DNA of 64,000 nucleotides. Source: Lumbricus terrestris. Taxonomy: Eukaryota; Annelida; Clitellata; Crassiclitellata; Lumbricidae. The DNA lies in assembly GCA_949752735.1 (NCBI GenBank), contig OX457043.1, positions 4,688,367-4,752,366 of the forward strand. The letters run 5' to 3'. Made by a program: the position numbers and the translations under genes. Shown here one piece after another: positions 21,967-29,848 of the stretch (positions are counted from its first letter, which is position 1; the number at the start of each line of letters is the position of its first letter). The notes under the pieces were generated by a model. That model searched no databases and was not told the DNA's origin. It saw only the letters and a program-made list of their open reading frames with translations.

Positions 21967-22554
21967 ATGAGTCGCTACATAGGCTATAAAGTCAATATTT
22001 CAGAAGGGCAACGAGACAAAATTCAAAAATCTCTTCAAGCGGGAACTGGTGTGAGTATCAAACTAGCGCATGATGATTTTAAAGGCGACGATATGTTCGC
22101 TTTCACACAGGCTCAAATCAATAAAATGACAAAGGCGTACGAAAAAGGAACAGGCGTAGTCATCAAAATGAGTAAAACGCAATTGGAGCATAATAAGAAA
22201 GTCGAAGGAGGATTCATAGGCGCCATTCTTCCGTTTCTAGCAACAGCGGCTAAATTCCTTATACCTAGTTTAGTTACGGGGGCTATGAGTGGCTTAGGTT
22301 CCGCGGCTACGTCAAAGATTGTGGATAAAATCAGCGGATCTGGAGTAGCGTACTTGAAGAAAGACGATATGGGGTGGAAGATAAGAGCAGCTGGGTCTGG
22401 TTTGTACATAACCCCATGGCCAAAAGGCGCCTCGATAGCAGGATCCGGGTTGTACATGAAAACAGGGTCGGGGTATGTGCCTATAGGTAAAGGATTTTTA
22501 CTGGGTCCTGATTCCCCGTTTCAAAACATTCCGTTTCTCGGCAAGATATTATAA
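21967..22554 (+). CDS. Candidate virion precursor with adenain-type cleavage sites
   Basis: 195 residues. The N-terminal half has two similar motifs (GTGVSIKL and GTGVVIKM), which suggests an internal repeat. Residues about 80-105 form a Gly/Ala-rich hydrophobic helix (GGFIGAILPFLATAAKFLI). The C-terminal part is Gly/Ser-rich with a repeated AGSGLY motif. Two sites, ISGSG and IAGSG, match the consensus cut by adenovirus-type proteases ([MIL]xGx/G), and the element encodes such a protease. I infer a processed core or membrane-active minor virion protein. No enzyme motif is seen. Confidence 0.55.
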   Translation: MSRYIGYKVNISEGQRDKIQKSLQAGTGVSIKLAHDDFKGDDMFAFTQAQINKMTKAYEKGTGVVIKMSKTQLEHNKKVEGGFIGAILPFLATAAKFLIPSLVTGAMSGLGSAATSKIVDKISGSGVAYLKKDDMGWKIRAAGSGLYITPWPKGASIAGSGLYMKTGSGYVPIGKGFLLGPDSPFQNIPFLGKIL

Positions 22555-22569
22555 TTTAGTCTTTATAAA

Positions 22570-22968
22570 ATGTCGAGACCAATACACAAATTTGGAACTA
22601 AACCAACTAGGCAGGTTGAGGTTAGAATGCAACCCAATTCAGTCCATTGGAAGATTACGAGGGGCGTTACCCACAATCCAATTAGGCTACTAGAAGGCGT
22701 AAGATGGGAGATTTTTGCGCAAAATGTTATAACGATGCAACCAAAGACGACAACTACGCTAACTCTTGGACTCGGGGTAGAAATGTCTGCGGGACTTTGT
22801 CTCATTTCCCTCAAACAGAGCATCAAAGAACAAAGATGCAGTCTACAAAACGAAGTGGTTTCGGATGATGTGGTTGATGATATCATAGTCACTATTCAAA
22901 ACAACTCCGATTCAGTGGTAACCATTAACGCGGGAGATTCGCTATGTCGTGTAAATTATCTAATCTAA
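22570..22968 (+). CDS. dUTPase-fold protein without an intact active site
   Basis: 132 residues. Residues 69-84 (GVEMSAGLCLISLKQS), 101-113 (VVDDIIVTIQNNS) and 119-128 (INAGDSLCRV) follow the order and spacing of the conserved blocks of trimeric dUTPases. However, the Arg-Ser of the second block and the Asp/Tyr of the third are not conserved. The protein is shorter than a normal dUTPase and lacks the Gly-rich tail. It may be a structural protein that uses the fold. The assignment is by eye and needs a profile search. Confidence 0.5.
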   Translation: MSRPIHKFGTKPTRQVEVRMQPNSVHWKITRGVTHNPIRLLEGVRWEIFAQNVITMQPKTTTTLTLGLGVEMSAGLCLISLKQSIKEQRCSLQNEVVSDDVVDDIIVTIQNNSDSVVTINAGDSLCRVNYLI

Positions 22969-22993
22969 AAAATATATCGCGTAAATAAAACGA

Positions 22994-23650
22994 ATGGAAT
23001 ACGACGGCATCAAAACAACGCAATCACTCTATCCGAAGCTACCATCAGCACCGGAAGGAGAAATACATATAGTCACAGGGTCGGCGCAAACGTATCGACT
23101 TCAAAAGATTGGTGAAATTAAGAAGGAAATCGAACAAGAACGCGACAAAAGAGCAGCGTTGAGTAAAAAGTACCATAGAAGTGTAAGCGTAATCAGCTCA
23201 GTAGGCAGCGCCCTCGTAGTGGTTGGGACGGGGCTCGGCGCTGCAGGAATCGGAGTATTATCCACTATAATCGCTGCACCCATCGTTATTGCTATGGAAG
23301 GAGTGGGAATAGGTATGGGGTTGCTAGGTTTAATCGGTGTCTATATCAGTAAGAAGCTTGCGTTGAAGGGTGAGAAGCATGAAAAGATCAAAACGCTAGC
23401 CGACGCGAAACTCAACACAATCAGCGACCATATTTCAAAAGCTCTCATGGATGATAACATTTCAAACGAGGAATATTCGTTGATTCTGAGCGAGATTGAA
23501 AAATTCAACGGCATGAAAGAAGAAATTAGGAGTAATATTAAAGTTGCGATAGACGCTATGGATGAGGTGACGAAACAATCACTCATCGATCGTGGAAAAG
23601 ATGAAGCCCGGCAGTACTTTCAATCTATGTTTGAGAAAAAAAAAGACTAA
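22994..23650 (+). CDS. Membrane protein with helical C-terminal domain
   Basis: 218 residues. A Lys/Glu-rich coiled-coil-like segment (about 37-62) is followed by two hydrophobic Gly/Val-rich segments (about 66-95 and 97-117, the second ending IGVYISKK), likely membrane-inserted. The C-terminal 90 residues are charged and helical, starting KIKTLADAKLNTISDHISKA. That C-terminal domain recurs in the two genes downstream. The ATG is preceded by the AATATATCGCGTAAATAAAA promoter-like word. Function is unknown; a role in the virion membrane or lysis is speculation. Confidence 0.6.
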   Translation: MEYDGIKTTQSLYPKLPSAPEGEIHIVTGSAQTYRLQKIGEIKKEIEQERDKRAALSKKYHRSVSVISSVGSALVVVGTGLGAAGIGVLSTIIAAPIVIAMEGVGIGMGLLGLIGVYISKKLALKGEKHEKIKTLADAKLNTISDHISKALMDDNISNEEYSLILSEIEKFNGMKEEIRSNIKVAIDAMDEVTKQSLIDRGKDEARQYFQSMFEKKKD

Positions 23651-23771
23651 CGCAAACATACGTGAAAACATGTAGACGTATGTTGTTACGTCTGGAAATA
23701 CGTCTAACATTCGCAAACATACGTGAAAACATGTAGACGTATGTCGTTACGTCGGGAAATACGTCCAACTT
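23651..23771. repeat. Two tandem 61-bp intergenic repeats
   Basis: Units at 23651-23711 and 23712-23771. Each contains the hairpin ACATACGT...ACGTATGT and then ACGTC words. A third copy is at 24225-24284. The copies lie just after stop codons in the paralog cluster. Confidence 0.85.
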
Positions 23772-23824
23772 ATGTTTTTTCACACGTCTGAAAACATTTT
23801 ATTTTTTTTCTTTTACTTACTAAA

Positions 23825-24202
23825 ATGTCGTTTCTAAAAATAACCGATCCCGCGAAAAGAGACTCTATCGTTCCAGAATATCTGGAAACAATGCAGAATA
23901 TCCGACAAAAAGATTTATTGAAGAGATTAAATACGAGGGAGCATGGTTTAATCATCAGCTATATCGGTAAAAAGCATGCGTTGGAGGCTGAGATGCTCAG
24001 TAAAAAGCATGCGTTGGAGGCTGAGATGCTCGAAAAGATCAAAACGCTAGCTGACGAGACAATCAACACGATCTTCAACGATTATATTTCAGATAAGAAA
24101 TATTGGATGAGTGAAAGCGAGAAAGAAGAAATTAGACTTGATATTAAAACCAAGATGGATTTGACAGAAAGACAGTTGCTCGGATTGATTTTTTTTCCGT
24201 AA
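23825..24202 (+). CDS. Paralog cluster gene: KITDPAKR head plus helical tail
   Basis: 125 residues. The first 30 residues (MSFLKITDPAKRDSIVPEYL) match the starts of the genes at 24343 and 24780. The middle contains an exact 11-residue tandem duplication (KKHALEAEMLS twice). The part beginning EKIKTLADETINTI matches the C-terminal domain of the gene at 22994. The 3' end is frayed: a remnant of the upstream gene's terminal coding sequence (AAAAAAAGACTAAC) lies after the stop. So the gene looks like a shuffled, shortened paralog. Function is unknown. Confidence 0.55.
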   Translation: MSFLKITDPAKRDSIVPEYLETMQNIRQKDLLKRLNTREHGLIISYIGKKHALEAEMLSKKHALEAEMLEKIKTLADETINTIFNDYISDKKYWMSESEKEEIRLDIKTKMDLTERQLLGLIFFP

Positions 24203-24224
24203 TAACGAATCTATCAAAAAAAGA

Positions 24225-24284
24225 CTAACATACGTGAAAACATGTAGACGTATGTTGTTACGTCTGGAAATACGTCTAACTTAT
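24225..24284. repeat. Third copy of the intergenic repeat
   Basis: It contains the same ACATACGT / ACGTATGT hairpin as 23651-23771. A partial tail (ACACGTCTGAAAACATT) recurs at 24303 and near 24750. Confidence 0.8.
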
Positions 24285-24342
24285 GTTTTGAAACATGTCG
24301 AAAAACACGTCTGAAAACATTATATTTTTTTACTTACTTAAA

Positions 24343-24720
24343 ATGTCGTTTCAAAAAATAACCGATCCCGCGAAAAGAGCCGATTTCGTTGTAGAAAATC
24401 TGAAAATAATCGATGAACATAATCAACAAATTTTATGGGGTTTAATAGGTGATTCGGAGATGGGGAGTTTAATCGACAGCTATAAAAATCAGATGATGAA
24501 AGCTGAGATGTATGAAGAAATCAAAACGCAAGCTGTCGCGAAACTCAACACGATCAGCGACCATATTACAAAAGCTCTCCTGGATGATATCATTTCGGTT
24601 GAGGAATATTATCTGATTCTAAGCGATATTAAAGAAATTTGGGGCAATAAGATTACAACCATAGCGGAATCGTTACGCAATCAAGTAATAAGTCAGGAGG
24701 TACTTGCAATCTATGTTTGA
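24343..24720 (+). CDS. Paralog cluster gene: KITDPAKR head plus helical tail
   Basis: 125 residues from the ATG at 24343, which follows ACTTACTTAAA and aligns with the paralogs; an upstream in-frame ATG at 24295 is less likely. The head is MSFQKITDPAKRADFVVENL and the tail VAKLNTISDHITKALLDDII matches the gene at 22994. The DNA around the stop (CAATCTATGTTTGAGAAAAA) is the end of the paralog at 22994 read in another frame, so this copy has suffered a frame shift close to its 3' end. Function is unknown. Confidence 0.55.
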   Translation: MSFQKITDPAKRADFVVENLKIIDEHNQQILWGLIGDSEMGSLIDSYKNQMMKAEMYEEIKTQAVAKLNTISDHITKALLDDIISVEEYYLILSDIKEIWGNKITTIAESLRNQVISQEVLAIYV

Positions 24721-24779
24721 GAAAAATAACGAAACATGTCGAAAAACACGTCTGAAAACATTATATTTCTAATTTTAAA

Positions 24780-25674
24780 ATGCCGTTTGTAAAAATAACC
24801 GACCCCGCGAAAAGAGACGATTTAGTTGCAGAATATCTGAAAACAAAGAAGAATATCCAACAAAACTTTTTATCGGAGAAATTAGGAGATTCGGGGTTTC
24901 AGCAAGATTTAACCAAGTTCTTCAAACCTATCGTCGATTCCCAATCCGCAATTTCCAAAGAGCAAAATGTCTTATTGTCCGCGATCAACCAAAATTCAGT
25001 AGCTACTTCAAATGCGTTACAAGCACTTCCTTCGTTACAGGGTCTTCAGCGTCCGGCGATAGAAGCGTATAGCTCCGATCCGACTGAGGATATCAAAACC
25101 CTGTATTTGGGAGATATGGCGACAAAGTACCTTCGTCAATACGTCTCCGATAAAAAAATCACCGACACGACGTTTGGAATAAAAGAAAAAAATAACCAAT
25201 TCTATATAGGCGACACTCCGATTTCGATTCAAGGAGATGACGTGACGGTTGTAAATTAATAAGACTTACACAGGAACACCGGGGCTTTGGGAGTTGTTGA
25301 CGTTGAAACAGCCGGACGCAGCGATATACGATGTTAATGATATAGGTGATTACGCCGAGATTCTGTACGCAACGAATGCTATGAGTCAAAAAAAAAATCC
25401 AAACAGACCTAATTCATCCGGTGGTGCTAAATGGAATAACATTGTCAGACCGATATGGGAAAATAGGTCCCGCAGTACGGTAGGTAAAGGCGTTGGCGTA
25501 ATCGTCATCTCCGAAGACCCAAATGTATTAGCGAAACAGCTAGAGCTTAGAATTCAGAGCTACAGGGTGGGTGGCACTGGAGTAAGAAACGAGATCGTGG
25601 CGATATGCGACGAGTTACTACGTCAAGAAGCGCTGAGTAAAGATGGTTATAAAAATATAATGTCGACATTATAA
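24780..25674 (+). pseudogene. KITDPAKR-family gene, broken by a +1 frame shift
   Basis: The first frame (24780-25259) gives 159 residues beginning MPFVKITDPAKRDDLVAEYL. It ends with a stop directly after VVN. A second open frame, shifted by +1 and open from about 25255, continues with GTPGLWELLTLKQPDAA and then GTGVRNEIVAICDELLRQE to a stop at 25674. The second frame lacks an ATG and begins where the first stops, so one gene of about 297 codons is split by a single base near 25257. I know this two-part arrangement as one protein in other Polintons. Either the copy is damaged or it uses a +1 ribosomal frame shift. Function is unknown; the downstream gene starts 3 bp later. Confidence 0.7.
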
Positions 25675-25676
25675 AA

Positions 25677-26102
25677 ATGCTGATCGTGAATAGAAGGAGT
25701 TACAGGAAGCAATACGTTATCGGCGGATCTGGAATATTCGACACTATTTCGGGATTTGTCAAAAGACTAGTCACATCGAACGCCGCCAAACAGTTAGCAG
25801 CGAGAGCTCTTAGTGCGGGTAAAGACGTGGCAACAGAAATTGGGAAAAAGGCTATCGATGTTGGAAAAATAGCCGCAACCGACGCCGGTAAACGAGCAGT
25901 GGAAAAAGTGGCGGCAAAACTGTTGACTGCTCCTAAGAAACAGGTTACGCAAGAAAGTAGAGATATTATTGATCGACTTAGTAGCGTCGGGGTGAATCCG
26001 GAGAATATCAATAATCTGATGATGGGGAATGGTTTGAAAAATGTCCCGTCGATCCAAGATTTAGTGCGTTCGCGAAACGGCGCGGGAATGAAGGTTGTGT
26101 AA
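25677..26102 (+). CDS. Candidate basic core / minor virion protein
   Basis: 141 residues. A basic N-terminus is followed by YVIGGSGIFDTISGFVKRLV and then a long Ala/Lys-rich amphipathic helix (about 35-85). The C-terminal part has LMMGNGLKN, where MMGNG matches the adenain-type consensus [MIL]xGx/G. Composition and location directly before the capsid gene suggest a DNA-binding or membrane-active virion component. There are no recognisable catalytic residues. Confidence 0.5.
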   Translation: MLIVNRRSYRKQYVIGGSGIFDTISGFVKRLVTSNAAKQLAARALSAGKDVATEIGKKAIDVGKIAATDAGKRAVEKVAAKLLTAPKKQVTQESRDIIDRLSSVGVNPENINNLMMGNGLKNVPSIQDLVRSRNGAGMKVV

Positions 26103-26112
26103 AAAATAAAAA

Positions 26113-26133
26113 AAAATATCGTATAATAAAATG
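26113..26133 (+). promoter_or_regulatory. Start-proximal promoter motif of the major capsid gene
   Basis: AATATCGTATAATAAAATG, ending in the start codon. Close versions precede the genes at 27460 (AATATCTTGTACTATAAAAA), 22994 and, on the minus strand, 33952. The leader would be almost absent. Confidence 0.5.
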
Positions 26134-27438
26134 AAATCAGATATTCTAAACTTTACCGAACAACCTCTGATTGATGAGGGTATCGAGCGCTACCAATACC
26201 ACCAGTATGAACCGATTCAGGGGACGAATATAAACACCGCGGGGGGAGAGATAGTAATCAACATTTATTCTCACGATGTTTTCAACCATCCGGCGGAATC
26301 TTACCTATTATTCGAGGGCAGATTGACGAAGGCGGACAGCACCTTCTACGCTAATGCCGATGCCGTAGCCCTTACGAATAATGGACTCATGCATCTTTTC
26401 AACAATATTAAATACGAATTAGGAGAACAAGTCGTTGAATCATTACGTAACCCAGGTCAAGCGACTACGATGCTCGGTTTACTCAAATACCCGAATGATT
26501 TTCAACTAGCTCAAGGTTTGAATCAGCTGTGGTACAAGGACAGTGGCGCGACGGCTGTTATCGATGATAATCTTGGTTTCAAGGTTAGACAGTCGTATCT
26601 AATTCAAAGACCAAATGCTAAAGGCACGTTTAGTTTTATCGTTCCATTGAGCCATATTTTCGGATTTTGTGATGATTACGACAAGGTTATTTTTGGAATG
26701 AAACATACGCTAACTCTTGTTCGTAAAGGCGACGATGACGCAATTTTTAAACTCGGCGCTGTAGGTCCTGTAGCTGCTGTGGCTGCTGGGAAAGTCAGAT
26801 TAGACAAAATCTCATGGTTCATGCCGCACGTCAATCCGGCCCTTGAGGCGAAGCTTGAATTGGCTAAAACGATCGAATCGAAAGTATCGCTACCAGTTGC
26901 ATATAGGGCCCGCCAATGCGATGATATAGGCGTCCCACAGACGACGACTTTTGATTGGTCACTTGGCGTCAAGTCATCGGCTGAGAAACCAAGGTACATC
27001 ATCATTGGATTTCAAACCGATCGTGGCGGTGATCAAGAAAAAAACCCATCGATTTTCGATCATTGCAATCTAAAGGACATCTTCGTCATGTTAAACACGG
27101 AACAATACCCAGCCGTCGGTTACAACCTATCATTCCCGAATCAGCAATTCTCACGAGCTTACAGAGAAGCAGCCTTGTTTGGCGAAAAATTCTACGGAAC
27201 AGACGAACTGGTATCGCAAAGCAATATCACACCGTCAGACTTTAAAGACCTCTTCCCGATTATGGTGATTGATGTAAGCAATCAACCTGAGCGTCTAAAG
27301 TCATCGTTTGTCGATCTCAAGATCAAAGCTATTTTTAATGCTGCTCCGCCGGCTGGTACAAATGCGTACGCGGTGATGATTTACGACAAGTTACTTAATT
27401 TTAAATCGGATGGTGCGAAATTGACCATGGTGTATTAA
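26131..27438 (+). CDS. Major capsid protein (double jelly-roll)
   Basis: 435 residues, the right size for a Polinton major capsid protein and the largest product of the central block. It is rich in beta-strand sequence without catalytic motifs. Conserved-looking parts include YQYHQYEPIQGTNIN near the N-terminus and FIVPLSHIFGFCDDYDKVIF near the middle, followed by a strand-rich second half (IFVMLNTEQYPAVGYNL). It would form the hexon-like trimers of the shell. The ATG sits on the AATATC...TATAATAAAATG motif. The reading frame is intact. Confidence 0.85.
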   Translation: MKSDILNFTEQPLIDEGIERYQYHQYEPIQGTNINTAGGEIVINIYSHDVFNHPAESYLLFEGRLTKADSTFYANADAVALTNNGLMHLFNNIKYELGEQVVESLRNPGQATTMLGLLKYPNDFQLAQGLNQLWYKDSGATAVIDDNLGFKVRQSYLIQRPNAKGTFSFIVPLSHIFGFCDDYDKVIFGMKHTLTLVRKGDDDAIFKLGAVGPVAAVAAGKVRLDKISWFMPHVNPALEAKLELAKTIESKVSLPVAYRARQCDDIGVPQTTTFDWSLGVKSSAEKPRYIIIGFQTDRGGDQEKNPSIFDHCNLKDIFVMLNTEQYPAVGYNLSFPNQQFSRAYREAALFGEKFYGTDELVSQSNITPSDFKDLFPIMVIDVSNQPERLKSSFVDLKIKAIFNAAPPAGTNAYAVMIYDKLLNFKSDGAKLTMVY

Positions 27439-27462
27439 AAAATATCTTGTACTATAAAAATG
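27439..27462 (+). promoter_or_regulatory. Start-proximal promoter motif
   Basis: AATATCTTGTACTATAAAAA directly followed by the ATG of the next gene. It is almost the same as the minus-strand AATATCTTGTATATAAAATG at 33950-33969. Confidence 0.5.
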
Positions 27463-27846
27463 AAACTGACAGAATTGAAAACGCTGGTGAAAGAGCGCGG
27501 TATCAAAAGATGGACTCATCTCAACAAGCCTGAACTTATAGATCTATTGTTCGAGAAGGGTGTACTTTCGCGTGATATCGCTGAAAAAGAGAAACAGCGG
27601 CGAGAACCGAAGGTGCCAAGCACGGACCCTAAATATGATAGATTGAAAAAAATCAGAAACCAACCGAGACGAGTAGATATATTTGACCTAGAAACGGGTG
27701 AAGTAAGCTCGTATACATCGATTTACAAAGCAGGTAAAGCACACGGGGAAAGCGCGCGAACAATCTTATTTTTCAATGACCGAGTATGGAGAAATAGATA
27801 CGAAATTAAAGTTCATGAGAGAAAGGAGGATTTGGTAGAAATTTAA
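27460..27846 (+). CDS. SAP-like plus NUMOD1-like DNA-binding protein
   Basis: 128 residues. The N-terminal 35 residues (LTELKTLVKERGIKRWTHLN, then PELIDLLFEKG) form a SAP-like helix-extended-helix DNA-binding motif, similar to the repeats in the gene at 33608. The C-terminal part (VDIFDLETGEVSSYTSIYKA to the end) resembles NUMOD1-type modules, which accompany homing endonucleases and bind DNA. No nuclease domain is present. It is the last plus-strand gene, convergent with the fibre gene across 26 bp. Confidence 0.6.
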   Translation: MKLTELKTLVKERGIKRWTHLNKPELIDLLFEKGVLSRDIAEKEKQRREPKVPSTDPKYDRLKKIRNQPRRVDIFDLETGEVSSYTSIYKAGKAHGESARTILFFNDRVWRNRYEIKVHERKEDLVEI

Positions 27847-27872
27847 ATTCAAAACTAAATGTGGTTTCGAAT

Positions 27873-28607
27873 TTAGGGTCGTAAGTATGCGGCCGAAAAG
27901 TCATGGGCCTCAATGTTTAAGTCAGCGTCTGACGTAGCCATTATCTCGAGGTAGTCGGTATTAGTTAATCGAACTAGGCAAGTACCCGATACATTATTAT
28001 TAGCTGCGGGCATACCACCACCACCAAAGTCACCTCCACCACCGGGCATCTTCATGTACACACTCCCCGTTTTCATCAAGGAAACATTACCGCTAGTTCT
28101 AGCACTATTGGCGTGAAATTCCACAAACACCGTAACCATATAACATCCGGCTTTCTGAGGAAAGAAACGTTTCGAATTGATGAAACAATTATCCTGATCG
28201 AATCTTTTTCTCGGAAAATTTACTTGCGCCGTAACGCTAGCGAGGATAGTCTGAACAGCGTGGGAGTAGGCACTAAACGCCGGGCCAAAGAATCGGTTGG
28301 TCGAAGCAATTTGTTCGTCGACATATTTTTTATTAGTCAAATGATTATCGTTAGACGGAACGTAAGGGTGATTCGTTACCAAATCTACGCCTTGTCCATA
28401 ACTTAGAGCCTCATCCATTCCTGCATCCGGATTATTCGTTATAGGAAGACCTTTAATGCATTTACCATTCATATCTAGATCTCCAGTAGCCGCATTCGCT
28501 CCATCTCGTCTTAGAAAAGTATTGTTGACTTGGGATAATGTGATACCCCCTGCTATTACTCGTGGCGCTGATCCACCATCCATTCGTCCAAAAATATCAA
28601 CAGGCAT
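27873..28607 (-). CDS. Fibre-like protein with C1q-like head (copy 1)
   Basis: 244 residues. It begins MPVDIFGRMDGGSAPRVIAG, nearly the same as its neighbour. A region with DGANAATGDLDMNGKCIKGL and NHLTNKKYVDEQI, typical of phage and viral tail-fibre shafts, leads to a C-terminal domain of about 130 residues. The strand pattern there (KAGCYMVTVFVEFHANS, YMKMPGG, CLVRLTNTDYLEI, ending FSAAYLRP) resembles the trimeric C1q/TNF fold. By analogy to adenovirus fibres, the conserved N-terminus would anchor to the capsid and the head would bind a surface. ATG context AATAAAATG. Confidence 0.7.
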   Translation of the reverse strand: MPVDIFGRMDGGSAPRVIAGGITLSQVNNTFLRRDGANAATGDLDMNGKCIKGLPITNNPDAGMDEALSYGQGVDLVTNHPYVPSNDNHLTNKKYVDEQIASTNRFFGPAFSAYSHAVQTILASVTAQVNFPRKRFDQDNCFINSKRFFPQKAGCYMVTVFVEFHANSARTSGNVSLMKTGSVYMKMPGGGGDFGGGGMPAANNNVSGTCLVRLTNTDYLEIMATSDADLNIEAHDFSAAYLRP

Positions 28608-28661
28608 TTTATTATCCTAATATTTTTAGTACAAAAACTCCGTCTACGCCAAAAAAATTAG

Positions 28662-29408
28662 TTATGGTCGTAAGAATCCGATGGAAAAGTCCTTAGCTAC
28701 TATACCTACATCGGCGGTTGAATAAACACCTATCTCGAGGTAATCGTTTTCGGTTAGATAAATTATAGTACAACCTGTTGCATTGATAGCATCGGCATTT
28801 GACGCACCCTCTCCACCCGCAATTTGCATATGCACCCCTCCATTTTTATACAGGTAAACGTAACCCGAAGTATCAGCAGCGAATAAAGTAACAGCACCTA
28901 ATAAACGAAATTCTATGTGCGTTGAAACGATATAGCAGCCGGCTTTATCAGGAGAGATCTTATTCCATCCTACGCGATGGCGGATATCTCTTTCGAATCT
29001 TGCTATATCGAAAGAAACTTTTGTGTATGTATTGGCGCTTATGAGTTGTGTAGTTGCCGTGTACATGCTAATCGCGGGTCCGATTGCTTTCGTGTCGACA
29101 TATTTTTCAGCCGTTGCATCGACGTATTTCTTATTAGTCAAATGATTGCCGTTCGACGGTACATTATCGTGATTCGTTATCAAATCTATAGCTTGCCCCC
29201 GACTTAGAGCCTCATCCATTCCTGCATCTGGAGTATTCGTTGTGGGTAGACCTTTTATCACGCGGCCATTCATATCTAGATCTCCAGTAACAGGGTTTGC
29301 TCCATCTGCCCTTAGAAAAGTACTGTTTGCTTGAGTTAATGTGACGCCACCTGATATTACTCGTGGCGCTGATCCGTTATCCATTCGTCCAAAAATATCA
29401 ACAGGCAT
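28662..29408 (-). CDS. Fibre-like protein with C1q-like head (copy 2)
   Basis: 248 residues, paralog of the gene at 27873. The first 90 residues are highly similar (MPVDIFGRMDNGSAPRVISG, DGANPVTGDLDMNG). The shaft has an extra KYVDATAEKYVDTKA, an apparent heptad-like repeat. The C1q-like head (residues about 110-248) has diverged strongly from its neighbour. ATG context ACTAATAAAATG. Only 4 bp separate its start from the protease stop. Confidence 0.7.
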   Translation of the reverse strand: MPVDIFGRMDNGSAPRVISGGVTLTQANSTFLRADGANPVTGDLDMNGRVIKGLPTTNTPDAGMDEALSRGQAIDLITNHDNVPSNGNHLTNKKYVDATAEKYVDTKAIGPAISMYTATTQLISANTYTKVSFDIARFERDIRHRVGWNKISPDKAGCYIVSTHIEFRLLGAVTLFAADTSGYVYLYKNGGVHMQIAGGEGASNADAINATGCTIIYLTENDYLEIGVYSTADVGIVAKDFSIGFLRP

Positions 29409-29412
29409 TTTA

Positions 29413-29847
29413 TTAGTATAAATTATTTATAACTTCCTGAAATTTACAGCCGTCGGACATGGTCTTTTTTAGGACGTATAGGCATAGATGACCACAAAAG
29501 ACTTCATTATCTGGTTGGATTCGTTCGCTGTTATAGTAGACGGGGCTGCGTAAATACTTTAACAATTCGGTAGGAGGAGGTAGGCCGTAGCTATCAAAAT
29601 ATATTTTAACCTTGCCGTTCTTTAAAAAAGCGCACCAGTGGGTCCCTCTACCGTTCGAGTCATCTAAGTTCAGTATTCCACATTCGTTTCGCTTAGGTTT
29701 CTTTGGTAGTTCATCTCTGAGAAATACGCCACGGAAGTTTGGGATATCCAACTTCTTCGCGGTGTCAATCAACTGTATGTTGGAAAGTGGAGAATTAGGA
29801 AGAACTACGCCTTCAACGCTGATATCTTTGTATGTCTCAAAGCTCAT
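29413..29847 (-). CDS. Adenain-type cysteine protease
   Basis: 144 residues, short relative to adenovirus protease (about 200) but with all active-site elements: H70 in GRGTHWCAF, D85 in IYFDSYGLP, Q111 in ERIQPDNEVF and the nucleophile C118 in VFCGHLCLYV. It would cut virion precursors such as the proteins at 21967 and 25677, which carry matching cleavage words. The ATG follows ATGTAAA and overlaps nothing; the upstream HNH-like gene ends one base before its start. Confidence 0.9.
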   Translation of the reverse strand: MSFETYKDISVEGVVLPNSPLSNIQLIDTAKKLDIPNFRGVFLRDELPKKPKRNECGILNLDDSNGRGTHWCAFLKNGKVKIYFDSYGLPPPTELLKYLRSPVYYNSERIQPDNEVFCGHLCLYVLKKTMSDGCKFQEVINNLY

Positions 29848-29848
29848 T

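Noticed and set aside
23651..23771. The tandem repeats as a CRISPR-like array
   Set aside because: Only two to three units, no unique spacers, eukaryotic context; they are duplicated intergenic segments.
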